From the NCBI RefSeq assembly GCF_950295315.1, contig NC_080175.1, forward strand, positions 89,614,161 through 89,678,160: a stretch of DNA of 64,000 bases, read 5' to 3'. The stretch is from Erinaceus europaeus. Taxonomy: Eukaryota; Chordata; Mammalia; Eulipotyphla; Erinaceidae. The position numbers and the translations under genes were made by a program. Shown one piece after another: positions 34,051-44,838 of this stretch (position 1 is the stretch's first letter; each line of letters opens with the position of its first letter). The notes under the pieces were generated by a model that worked only from the letters and a program-made list of their open reading frames with translations, was not told the DNA's origin and made no database searches.

Positions 34051-35659
34051 AGGGAACCATCTTTGAAGATTGTGTTCGGTAAAAACAAAATAAAGTCTCT
34101 CATATCTGCAACTGAGCCAAAAAATCTACAGATTCATCTTGTTTTCTTAATTTATTTGATACATTATCATCCTGCAAATGAAAAATACTTCTACTGATGT
34201 CAGAGTGTATAATTCTCCTTATGTGTTGTATCTAATACTTTCTAAATCATTTTAATATTATCAAGATCTTATCATCCTTGTAACTTTAAATTATAACAAT
34301 ATCAAATTATGCTTAAATGTCAGTTAATTTTAACTCAAAATGCATTACCACATTTGCCATAAATACATATATACATACATACATATGTTTCATAAGATAT
34401 GCAGAAATGCCAAATTTCAATCTTGACACTAAATGCTCAAATTGATTAGCATGAAATTTGTTGTACTAAGTACCCTGAGAAGAGGGAAGCATGAAATTGA
34501 CTTGACATGTTAATATCATATTTTACAGCAGGTCACATTATAATTAAATGGGAATTTTATTGTGACTACACATGTTGCCTTTGCCTTCAAAAAATAAACT
34601 TACTTTGAACAATTCCATGGGAATATTATTGACCCTATGAGGAGATGTGCTTATTTGAAACCTAATACAACTTCTGAATTTTATTTATGTCCCATTTAGT
34701 AAACATCTTTAGTGTAAAAATATTCATAGTGTGATGTTAGGACAAGCTACTGAGAAAATCTATTAAGATGTGGCATTTGAAACCTGCAAGTTTTTTTAAA
34801 CTGAAGTTGATAAACATGTTACATCTGTTCCAAAAACTTTTGTATCGAAATAAATGGTAAATAAGGTCATCATGCAAACTGAAATAGCTAAGTATTAAAA
34901 AAAGTAAAAGCTATAATTACATTCGTACAATTCTGATAGTAAGGGAGCTATTTTTTAGGGACATATGTATTTTTGCCTCTGCTTTAGTGAAATTTTAATC
35001 ATTTTTTAAATCTTTTTAAAATAATATTTACTATTTCACTGGTATAGGGACTTATGATATACATGCATTTATCTTTTGCATAAGAACTGGATGATAATTT
35101 TTAGTTATAACCTGGATCATGAAAAAATTACATTTATTACAATTCCTCAGCACAATTAGAAGCATGCAAATAATGTTGACAGCTGAGTTTACTGCTTTTT
35201 TAATTTTATTTTAATGGGTTTATTCCTAAGAACAAAGTGACAATCAAAAGTTATCATTCCTTCGAGGTCACAAATTGATTTGTACATGGTTTTGATGCCA
35301 AGCTGTAAGTTCAGTTCCAACTTTATATTTTCACTTTTCCAATCCTCAAACACATTTACTTGTAATTGTACATAATACAAATATTTTCTTCAAACACACA
35401 CACACAGAGACACACAAATCTGCTAATTTGTCTTGTATGAATGCCATATTTAGTAACATATTTTCAATTGAATACTTGTTAGTAGCATATTTTAAATTGA
35501 ATATTTTTAAAGTAAAAATGTCCACCATTTGCCACAAAATCAGTATAAACAAATAGAAGCTGCATTTTTTTCACAAAGTTCATTATAATTAGGTTATCAT
35601 GAATGAATAGTATATGTAATGCTTAGAATATGACTTTGGAGGGAAGAAAAATAACAAAA
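34051..35659. other. AT-rich unique stretch
   Basis: About 1.6 kb with no recognised SINE or L1. Short (ATAC)n at 34365-34386 and interrupted CA at 35393-35417. Confidence 0.5.
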
Positions 35660-35834
35660 GAGGTTTTTAAGCCACTGAGCTCCAACTCAGGGATTAAAAT
35701 ATTATTGAAACAACTGTAAATTTCCACAAATGTGAACCCTTTAAGTACCTTAGTTAGACACAAGTCAATCCAGGCAAGAGTGATCAGTAATTTGAAAAGT
35801 ACTGAGAGAGGGACCTCATAACATAATATATAAA

Positions 35835-36736
35835 ATGGTTAAACTGACAGAAAAAATATTGGAGAAATAAACCAGGATAAGAGTCTAGCTAAAATCCCCC
35901 AAAAGGGTGAAGCACAAAATAATGAGGTCAACATCTAAACACTAGTTAAGGAAATAATCACAGGAGTGAGTAAAGATTTTGAAAGAATTGTCATCAGAAA
36001 TGCAGAAATAACAAATGAGACCCTGGAATAAAACACTAATTATCTCAAGGTTATTAGAGAGCTGAAAGCTAAAATAGCTGAGCTAAGAACACAACTAGAT
36101 GAACAAGCTAAAACAGTATCAGAACAGGGTAACAAAATAGATGAACTCCAGAAAACAGTAGAAGGGAGAGAGAACAGAATAAATGAGGCTGAAGACAAAA
36201 TTAGCAAGATCGAGGACGAATTAGAGACAACTAAAAAGGAAGTAAAAGATCTCAAAAAGAGATTAAGAGATACTGAAAATAACAACAGAGACCTATGGGA
36301 TGACTTATGAAGAAATAATATACACATTATTGGTTTACCAGAGGAAGAAATGGAGGGAGGGGAAGAAAGCATTCTTTAGGACATAATAGCTGAGAACTTC
36401 TCTAGTCTAGACAACATCAAAGACATAAAGGTTCAAGAAGCCCAGAGGGTCCCAATCAGAATTAATTCAGACTTAAAGACACCAAGACAGATCATATTTA
36501 GAATGTTAAGTGATAAGGATAAAGAAAGGATCCTGAAGACTGCAAGAGAAAAACAAAGAGGAAAACCCATAAGGTTTGCAGCAAACTTCTCCACACAAAT
36601 ACTACAGGCCAGAATAGAATGGCAAGATATCTATCAAGTGCTCAATGAGAAAGGCTTTCAACCAAGGCTACTGTATCCTGCTAGACTGTCATTCAGACTA
36701 GATGGAGGCATAAAAATCTTCTCACACAAGCAATAG
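35835..36736 (+). pseudogene. L1 ORF1 (RNA-binding, coiled-coil protein), broken
   Basis: Possible start ATG at 35835, read as MVKLTEKILE, followed by a frameshift into the main frame. The main frame runs to the stop at 36734-36736, about 300 codons in all, normal for L1 ORF1p. A heptad-like, Leu/Lys/Glu-rich coiled coil spans about 36050-36295. The RRM-like and C-terminal domains follow, with IIFRMLSDKDKERILKTARE, PIRFAANFSTQ and GFQPRLLYPARLSF. Stops lie at about 36029-36031, 36308-36310 (TGA, probably from CGA) and 36377-36379. ORF1p normally coats L1 RNA as a trimer; this copy cannot. Confidence 0.85.
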
Positions 36737-36852
36737 TTGAAAGAATCAACTATCACCAAGCCTGCCCTGAAAGAAGTTCTGAAAGTTCTCCTATAAACAG
36801 TCAGACCAACATAAATAGATATATCAGAACACTCTAAAAATCTACAAAAAAG

Positions 36853-37905
36853 GTGTTAAAATATCTTCAATCTTTGATATCAATAAATGCCAATGGCCTG
36901 AATTCACCTATTAAAAGGCACAGAGTTGGAAGATGGATCAGAAATCACACCCCAACAATATGCTGTCTACAGGAAACCCACCTAACTCAACAAGACGAAC
37001 ACAGACTCAATGTGAAAGGATGGAAAACTATCATACAAGCCAAAGGCCCACAAAAAAGATATGAACAGCTATTATCAGACATGATAGTAAATAAAATTTA
37101 AAAAGATATGGGTACTACTTAATGCTCAGTGGATCACTCAATCAAGAGGACTTAACAATCATTAACATCTATGCACCCAAAGAGAAGGATCTAAATACAT
37201 TAAACATCTATTGAAAGAGCTACAGCAATATGTTAACAGCAACTCAGTCAAAGTAGGGGACTTTAATACCCCACTCTCTCAACTTGACACATCATCCAGG
37301 CAGAAAATCAATAAAGAAATGAGGGAGCTAAATCAGGAGATAGATAAACTAGAACTATTGGACATTTTCAGAGTCATTCATCGCAAGAAACTGGAATACA
37401 CATTCTACTCTAGTCCACATGGATCATTCTCAAGGATAGACCATATGTTAGGCCACAAAGACAACATTAGCAAATTCAAGAGCACTGAAAGCACCCCAAG
37501 CATCATCTCAGTCCACAGTGGAATTAAACTAACACTTAACAATCAAAAAAAGATTAGTAATAGTCCCAAAATGTGGAAGTTCAATAGTATATCACTTAAC
37601 AACTACTAGGTCAAAGAGGAAACAAAGGAAGAAATAAAAATGTTTCAAGAGTTCAATGAAAATGAAGACACAAGCTATCAAAATATTTGGGACACAGCTA
37701 AGGCTGTACTGAGAAGGAAGTCCATCGCCATACAAGCACATATTAGGAAAAAAGAGAAAGCACAAATAAATAACCTGATGGCACATCTTAAAGTCCTAGA
37801 ACAAGAAGAACAAAGGGACCCCTAAAACAATGAGAAGGACAGAAATTACTAAAGTTATGGCAGAAACAAATAACATTGAAAATAAGAAAACCATACAAAA
37901 GAATA
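36853..37905 (+). pseudogene. L1 ORF2 N-terminal endonuclease region, broken
   Basis: The apurinic-type endonuclease domain opens with SISINANGLNSPIKRH and CCLQETHL (metal-binding Glu). After a stop near 37100 come INIYAPKEKD and VGDFNTPLSQLD, then SRIDHMLGHKDN in a shifted frame. The catalytic SDH motif reads SVHSG here instead of the SDHSG in the 44.8-kb copy, so an active-site Asp is lost. The tail of the frame (37640-37825) is the linker before RT. Several stops and frameshifts are present. Confidence 0.85.
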
Positions 37906-38654
37906 TGTACTACTAACCCATGATTCAGTTTTAGATAATTCACCACTTGCCTTGCAACCTTGTCATAGATATTACTATTATTGGTGAGTCAGGAAAAATG
38001 GTCTACAGTTCTCTTTTGAACTCTCCTGGTCCAGATAGTCAACAAGTGGCCATAGTAAAGAATCACAGGAGACTTCATTAAGTTCCAGGGGGGCAAGTGT
38101 TTATGCAAGCAAAACAGGGCTAAGAAAGTGAAGGATACACACAGAGACATGTCTAGTCCCATCAAAAGTGAGAGAGACCCATGTTTCCTGGCACTTCTGG
38201 TTTGAGTTTGGGGTAAATGTGCTGAGGATGGTTGTTTTCTCAGACCCTGGACCTCCTCTGTAATGATGAACTTTGTCATTGTCTTTTGTTGTGCTCATCT
38301 GCATTTTATGACCATAAACCGAATTAAAGTGGGAGAAACTGAGCAGCTCAGAAACATATTCATGTCTGGTCTCTGTTCTACACTACCTGAGAAAGGTTCA
38401 GGGAGAAGAGTTTCTTAGCTTCTGAGTTTCTGGTATGCCATCCAATGTCCTTCTAGTGCCCTTCAGGGGTTCCTATATGTAGTACACAAGTTCACTATCC
38501 TTTTTGCTGTCCCTAACACTACCATTCCCTAAACTGTGGCTGTTTTTATAAGATGATACAAATGATTCATTATTAGTATGTATAAATAAAATCATGTGGC
38601 AGGTTAAGGTGGCTGTGGTTGTACAGGATTTCATCAGGTTCTGAATTTGATCTC
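37906..38654. other. Unassigned 0.75-kb segment after the L1 break
   Basis: Somewhat GC-richer than the surrounding unique DNA. It starts exactly where the L1 match is lost. The frames at 37989-38304 on the minus strand have no known domain. It could be host flank exposed by a deletion or an unrecognised old LTR; I cannot decide. Confidence 0.35.
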
Positions 38655-38813
38655 CATGATATAAACATGTATGTTACATTCTTTATACAGGTATGTAATC
38701 ATTTGCAACATATATAGTGAATCTAATTTACAATTTCCTCTCAGATAAATGGAGTGAAAAATAGAAAATTTTACTGTGGTCAAGAGATAGTATAGTGGTG
38801 GTATAAGGGACCA
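38655..38813 (+). repeat. Dispersed direct repeat, copy 1
   Basis: CATGATATAAACATGTATGT to TATAAGGGACCA, about 159 bases, recurs at 42056-42216 with roughly 90% identity by eye. Its last 45 bases overlap a SINE-like head (CAAGAGATAGTATAGTGGTG). Confidence 0.85.
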
Positions 38814-39055
38814 ATAGAAAGATCTGCTCAAGGGCCTGGGTTCGAGCCCAGTACTCTCGCCTATAGCAGGGAGCTTCCCAAGTAGTGAAGCAGGTCAGTA
38901 GGTGACTACTTTTCTCTCCCTCTCTTTGTCCTCCTTCCTTCTCAATTTTTCCCTGCCCTATTAAATGAAAAAAAGGGGGGGGGATGGACACCAGTAGCTG
39001 TGAATTCTTAGTGTGGCACACAGTCCCAGCCATAACCTTGGAAGCAAATTAATTA
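38769..39055 (+). mobile_element. SINE, A/B-like, long 3' variant
   Basis: CAAGAGATAGTATAGTGGTG head, GGGTTCGAGCCCAG B box, GTAGTGAAGCAGGTCAGTAG, a poly-G run, and the extra domain with CCAGCCATAACCTTGGAAGC. A TTAATTAATTAA run follows. Confidence 0.8.
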
Positions 39056-39917
39056 ATTAACTAATTAATTAACTTCATTGCATTTTAAAAAGCATTATTG
39101 TTCTTTATATCTTAGTTAAAACTATATTTGCATATGTATGTATGCATAATTATACATACGTACATTATATATACTTATATATCCTACTTTATTTAATATT
39201 ATTTTATTAATGTATACATTAGGATTTCTTATGAACAGTTAAATTCAGCTATTTTATTCAGTATATTATATTTACAATAATTTTGAAGAGTGAAATGAAA
39301 ACTCACAAAGGTCTTATGAAGCGTTTTTCAAAGTGGTCATGGCTTCTAACAAGTTTTTTTTTTTTCCTCTTGCATATGCCTAAAATTTACATATTTAAAT
39401 GTAGGTTTCAAGAGAGGCAGCTTTCCTAGATCTGATTTACATTAGCCCAAGTTCCAGTGGTAATTATTAGAGATGGGTCATTTAACTGCCCTGTAATTAG
39501 AATACCAATGAGACAGTTTTCTAAGAAAAATATCAGTGTTACTGATAGACATCTCTACATTTTGACTATTTAAGCCATAAAAAAAGCCACAAAGTTGTAT
39601 ATTTCCAGCTTACAAAAAGGAAAATATATATTCAGGCCATCTTAATTGGCCCTGGGTAATAACCCTGCAGAATCCCAATACATTTTCTTTGTCATTACAT
39701 GGAACTGATATTTTGAGTACATATGCTTAATGAATCAACACTGCTATGCAAAATAGAATGAGTTTGATTTTTGAAGAGTAAGTACACTAGCCAACTGTAA
39801 TTAAATAAATATCTAGGTTGAAATCACATTTGAAAATTATTTGCATTAAAGCCCTGAAAATCTATTTATTCCAAAACACTTAATTCTATAAAAAAATTTA
39901 CATAGTGAGTCCTCAGA
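39056..39917. other. AT-rich unique sequence
   Basis: Begins with (TTAA)n. Nothing else is recognised. Confidence 0.5.
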
Positions 39918-40048
39918 CATTAACAATAACAATAATATCCACAACACGGCTACAACAACAAGGGCAACAAAAGGGGAAAAAATGGCCTCCAGGAGCAGTG
40001 GATTCACGTGCTGGCACTAAGCCCCAGCAATAACCCTGGAGGCGAGAG
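39918..40048 (+). mobile_element. SINE family A, 3' part only, long variant
   Basis: ACAACAAGGGCAACAAAAGG, then the extra domain GCCTCCAGGAGCAGTGGATT, TAAGCCCCAGCAATAACCC, TGGAGGC, and a (GA)n tail at about 40042-40065. The head is missing. Confidence 0.85.
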
Positions 40049-40065
40049 GGAGAGAGAGAGAGAGA

Positions 40066-41734
40066 ACTTAATAGCAAAACATGTTTTGTAGCAAAATCAA
40101 GTTCTCCCTTTCAATATAATTGTTGTCATTCAGTTTGTTATACATGGTGTAATACTTGCTAATTTATTTAATGAAGAATGCATTGCTACTTTTACAAGCC
40201 TGGCCAAAATGCTTTAATTTAATCAATTTACTTGCAGTATGAATTATAGCTTTACATGAAGAGATATAAAACTTTGTAGAAACCACAAAATATGAAGATA
40301 TTTACAGAAACCAGAACGTCATAAAGAAAAAAAAAAAAGACAAAATGCCTTCAGCTGTAGAAACCAGAGCACCAGTTCTAGAAACTTCTAGGAGGAGCTA
40401 TCTTAGCAAAACTTATAAAGATGAGTTCCCAGTAAAATCCTGCCTAATTATAATGGATTTCAATGTGTTATTCTACCTTTTATCCCTGAGGGCTATTTTG
40501 CCAGAGTATAAAAACCTGAAAGAACACCCTTTCTGGCTGTCTAGTACTCAGGCTCTTATGACAACTCAGAAAACTGCAGGGTTTCTCTTGGCAATACTCT
40601 TTGAAAGTCTTACTTTATCTACGTCAAATCCCTTATGGTGAATGGCATGCATATGCCCTCATTTTTTCTCCTGCAGGATGGAAATGCTTAAAGTATACTT
40701 TTCAAGAAAAGCTGTATAGTGAAGTAGTTAAGATCACCTGTTTCTGGAGTCAGAACCTTGCTTCTGTCTCATATTATCTATCTTAATAATTGTCTGCGGT
40801 TTTTCACCGATTGAAGTTTCTGTTCTGTGAAAGGCAAGAATATTATAGGGATCTACGACATGTAGGGGTTTCTGTTTCTGTTATAATAAACTGATATCTT
40901 TCATATAAGATTATTTCACACACTATCTAGAATTAATATGTACCTATAAATATTTGCTATCAGCTAATTACACTATGTATCATGTAAGTCAAGTAACTGG
41001 AATAATTTTGTTATCTGTAAGTCATATTTTTTGAAAAGATAGTTTTTTTTTTCTCCAAGAGTAGAAATAACCCTTGTTTACTATGTGATTACACTTGTAA
41101 CTAGATGAAGTTCATACAAGAAAGCTAAATCAGAAGTGAGAATATGATAATTGTTTTCTGATGATTTGGAAAGTGTTCATTTTTAAAACATCTAGATTGT
41201 GCTGGGTTTCACTGTCAAAAGAGACAGTAATTGAAAGGAGCAGCATAAATTCCTAACCCAATATTCTCTTATAAACCAAAGGACATTACACATTTTAGTT
41301 GCTATAGCACTACAAAGCTTTTTGAATACAAAAGGCTTTATTGCATGAAATGATTGATGATGATACTTTCAGTGCTGTAAAGTTGTAATCTGTCTCTTGT
41401 TCAAAAGGGATGCCAACACAACTAATAAATTCCCTAACACTGGAGGGAAAGGCCTGTGGCGTGTAGAGGGTCAGTCAGAAGAGAATAGATTCCCCTTCTG
41501 TGTTTCCTGAGCACAGGTCCAAAATCCTTATAGACAATAGTGTTTTCCTTAAATTTCTTGTAATTTCATTTAGCCACCCAAGCCTGAAGTGAGTGTTGGG
41601 AGAATGTTTGTGTATTTAATCTATAATTCTTCTGCTAGTATCTTTCTGATTTTTTTTTAGATCATACTGTTATAGACTCCAAAAGACTTTCAGACAATAT
41701 TTAGTTTGGATACAGGCTTTTAAAAATTATAAAT
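40066..41734. other. Unique stretch
   Basis: About 1.7 kb without recognised repeats. The 98-codon frame at 40345-40641 has no similarity I can identify and no supporting splice or initiation context; I do not call it a gene. Confidence 0.45.
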
Positions 41735-41875
41735 GACCTGCTTTGCCATGAGTACAACTCAGGTTTGAGCTAGTCCTCCCACCCCAATTGCATTTGAGGG
41801 ACATTTCATGCTGTGGCATCTCCTCCTCTCTGTGTGTTTCGGTCTCTGTCTGCTTATCTGAAAAAGTTGTTCCAG
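41735..41875 (+). mobile_element. Old SINE (family D)
   Basis: GACCTGCTTTGCCATGAGTA, CAGGTTTGAGC and CTCTGTGTGTTTCGGTCTCT parallel the copy at 9462. Confidence 0.55.
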
Positions 41876-42055
41876 AACAGTGAATTCCTGAGGACTACAA
41901 GAATAGTGCTAACTGTCAAGTTCTGGATTCTAACTGGAAACTTAAGGTTCTACACTTATGGGCTTGTTTTTAGAAAACTGAAGAGTTGTTTTCATTTCCA
42001 AATTTATTTATTTTTTATTTCATCTTTCAAATTTTACTTTCCCCAACTCGTCAGT

Positions 42056-42216
42056 CATGATATAAACATGTATGTTATATTCTGTAAATAGATATATAAT
42101 CATTTGCAACATATGTAGTGAATCCAATTTACAATTTCCTCTCAGATAAGTGGAGTATAAGAAATAGATAATTTTATCGTGGTCAAGAGATAGTTTAGTG
42201 GTAGTATAAGGGACCA
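42056..42216 (+). repeat. Dispersed direct repeat, copy 2
   Basis: Second copy of 38655-38813. The copies diverge immediately after GGGACCA. Confidence 0.85.
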
Positions 42217-42359
42217 GGATATAAGACATCCTAAACTCAACCCAGGATATTACCATTAGCTGAGTGGTGTTCTGATAAAAAAGAAGGAAAGAGAGAGGGA
42301 AGGACAGAGGAGAAAGAAAAAAATGAAATGAAGGAAGAAGCATTTTTTAAAACATAACA

Positions 42360-42515
42360 TATAAGATCAGTGAGGTAGCTCATTGATAATGTGTCATGTG
42401 TGTTAACCAGGTTTAAGTCTGGCCCCCACTGTAGTGAAGGGCGTTTTATTGACATGTTCCTTTTTTCTGTTTCCTCAAGCCTCTCTGTTTGTATCTAAAA
42501 TAATAGAAAAATAAA
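42360..42515 (+). mobile_element. Old SINE (family D)
   Basis: AGATCAGTGAGGTAGCTCAT head, GGTTTAAGTCTGGCCCCC, and an AATAATAGAAAAATAAAG tail. Confidence 0.6.
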
Positions 42516-42524
42516 GTAATAGAG

Positions 42525-42655
42525 GGCAGAGGGTAGATAGCATCATGGTTATGCAAACAAACTCTCATGCCTGAGGCTCCAAAGTCTCAGGTTCAATCCC
42601 CCACACCACTATAAACCAGAGCTGAACAGTGCTCTGGTTAAATGGGAAAAAAGAA
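42525..42655 (+). mobile_element. SINE family C
   Basis: A good copy: GGGTAGATAGCATCATGGTT, CTCATGCCTGAGGCTCC, CAGGTTCAATCCCCCACACC, GAACAGTGCTCTGGTTAAAT. Confidence 0.88.
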
Positions 42656-42859
42656 AGTAATAGATAATTTTGTAACCCATGAAATAAATAAACTGATGTT
42701 CAAAAACATGTTATCTATAACTGTATGCTTTTTCTTTTTGCAACTATGACAAATATTTATATATTTAAGATATATCTCATACTCTTAAAATTTCATTTCT
42801 AATGAAGTCAAATTTTCTGTGATTAAGTCACTTGTATAAGTCTTCCTTTTGATTCAGAA

Positions 42860-43040
42860 GAGATAGAGAGCCATCGCTATAGTTCACTTAGAAAGTGTGT
42901 TGCTTTGCCATCTTGTGTGCACAATTCAGGTCCTTGCCTTGTCCTCACCATATTTAGGAAGCTTGAACGTTGTGCTTTCTTTCCCTTTCTTTCTACTTTT
43001 CTGTCTATTTCTTTCATGTGAAAAATAAATAAATAAACTC
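42860..43040 (+). mobile_element. Old SINE (family D)
   Basis: GAGAGCCATCGCTATAGTTC head, TTGCTTTGCCATCTTGTGTG, TTTCTTTCCCTTTCTTTCTA tract and an AAAATAAATAAATAAAC tail. Confidence 0.6.
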
Positions 43041-43221
43041 TATCAACAATGAAGTCTAAGAGATAGCCAAGAAATAAAACGGAGAGGATTTTGTGTCCTA
43101 TAGATTCACCGATGATTTTAAACTGTAAGCATTCTCATTGTTATAGCTATGCTGATACAATTTTGTTAACATTTTAAAATAACATTTTTGAATACAGACA
43201 TGCATGAGAAATATTTATATA

Positions 43222-43312
43222 AAATACTTTTAAATATATATGTATTATATGTATATACATATATGTACATACACACACACACACGCACACACACACACAC
43301 ACACACACATAT
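43222..43312. repeat. TA/TG and (CA)n microsatellite
   Basis: A TATATGTATTATATGTATA stretch passes into (AC)n at 43269-43310, with one GC interruption. Confidence 0.95.
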
Positions 43313-43492
43313 CAGAGTGCTCCTCAGCTCTGGCTAGAGGTGGTACATGTGAAGCAAGATTTAACTCCTCAAGAGAGAAGCAAGGGTTCCCTTCTTAGTT
43401 GGAGGTAAATGCAGTGGGCAGCAATTTTCCCCTCCACTCAGCATAGCTATCAGCTTCTACTGCTGTGGTCAAAATAGCCTTAGAATCTGCTG

Positions 43493-43642
43493 CATACTCC
43501 CAGAGGGATAAAGAATAAGAAAGCTATCAGGGGAGGGGATGGGATATGGAGTTCTGGAGGTTGGAATTGCGTGGAGTTGTACCCCTCTTACCCTATGGCT
43601 TCTGTCACTGTTTCCTTTTTATAAATAAATATTAAAAAAATA
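43493..43642 (+). mobile_element. L1 3' terminus, heavily 5'-truncated
   Basis: CATACTCCCAGAGGGATAAA, then the shared terminal block and TAAATAAATATTAAAAAAAT tail; only about 150 bp. Confidence 0.88.
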
Positions 43643-43872
43643 AAAAGAACCTATTCCTTCTGCCCAATAGGGCTGCTGATAAACTAAGCAAGTTGTATTA
43701 TTTTTAGTCAGAAAAGAAAAAAATAAAGAATCTGTTAAGCTTGTTTCTATGAGTTACTATGGGAAAGTAGATAATTCTATAAAGGGACAGGTGTCATTGT
43801 GCTCAGGAACCAGTCTGCTGGCATGGAAAACACTTTCCTGCATTAAAGTCAGTTAGCCTGACTCTCTAGCTT
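43643..43872. other. Unique sequence between L1 fragments
   Basis: No feature is recognised. Confidence 0.4.
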
Positions 43873-44321
43873 CTGGAAATTATTAGGCAATATTCCAAGG
43901 TGTCAGGCTACAGTCTTAACACACAGAAATCAGGTGATATTGCTTTACACAATCAGAAGGAATCCAGAAATCACTCCCATTCAGGATTGCAGCATAATCA
44001 ATAAAATACCTAGGAATAAACCTGACTGAAGAAGTGAAAGACGTGTATACTGAAAATTAGGAGTCACTATTCAAGGAAATAAAAATAATATATAGAAGTG
44101 GAAGATATTCCATGTTTATGGATTAGAAAAATTGACATCATCAAAATGAATATTCTACCTAGAGCCAAATACAAATTTTAATGTGATACCCATCAAGATC
44201 TCACCAATTTTCTTTAAGAGAATAGAAAAATTACAAACACTGATCTAGAACCAGAAAACACCTAGAATTGCCAAAACAATTCTAATAAAAAAACAGAACT
44301 AGAGGCATCACACTCCTGGAC
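43873..44321 (+). mobile_element. Internal L1 ORF2 fragment
   Basis: Matches 46590-47045 (GGAAATTATTAGGCAATAT, ATACCTAGGAATAAACCTG, ATGAATATTCTACCTAGAGC). It encodes the region after the FADD box through ILPRA and has many stops. Both ends are abrupt. Confidence 0.88.
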
Positions 44322-44760
44322 ATTATTTGGTAATGTTATATTGAATTGTAATGTAGATCAAAAGTCAATTATTATAAATGCACACTTTGTGGGAAATAAG
44401 TGGAATTTATGCAAAGGCTTATTTTCAGGAAGAATTATTCAATTATCTCCCTGATGAGGGATAGAAAAAATAGTATTACATTCTTCCATATTTTAAATAC
44501 TTGCTTATGTGTTTTATTTCTGCTTTATTTTTCCTGAACATGATTAGTTTTAAATGTCATGTCAGCACTACCCGATAAATGGTTATACTTTAAGATATTT
44601 TTAATGTATTTTTGTGTGTAGCTAGATGCTCATGAATATGCAAATTTCACCACTCTTCACTAGGCTTTTTTCAGACAAAAGAGACCACCCAGTGCAGATT
44701 TGATGGAGTTCAAGATGAAGTTGGTAACACGTGCAGAGACCATGTTCAAAGTTCAGTTCT
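44322..44760. other. Unique AT-rich sequence
   Basis: No feature is recognised. Confidence 0.45.
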
Positions 44761-44838
44761 CGGGTGTCAGGTGGTAGCGCAGTGGGTTGAGCACAGGTGG
44801 AGCAAAGCGCAAGGACTGGCATAAGAATCCAGGTTCGA

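Larger units (their letters stand above)
35660..37905 (+). mobile_element. L1 5' portion (ORF1 and ORF2 endonuclease), 3' end missing
   Basis: The only copy in the window with L1 ORF1. A probable 5' UTR remnant (about 35660-35834) precedes ORF1. ORF2 starts near 36853 and is followed to the linker between endonuclease and RT ([18 protein letters not shown], then [10 protein letters not shown]). The L1 match stops at ACCATACAAAAGA near 37905, where other copies continue into the RT domain. Loss of the 3' end is not expected from ordinary retrotransposition. Confidence 0.85.

Noticed and set aside
37906..38654. LTR of an endogenous retrovirus
   Set aside because: No TG...CA termini with a target duplication or clear polyadenylation signal could be matched; left as unassigned.
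40345..40641. 98-codon frame in unique DNA
   Set aside because: No similarity I recognise, and a purine-rich run just upstream gives no initiation context. Could be examined by comparative alignment, but not callable here.
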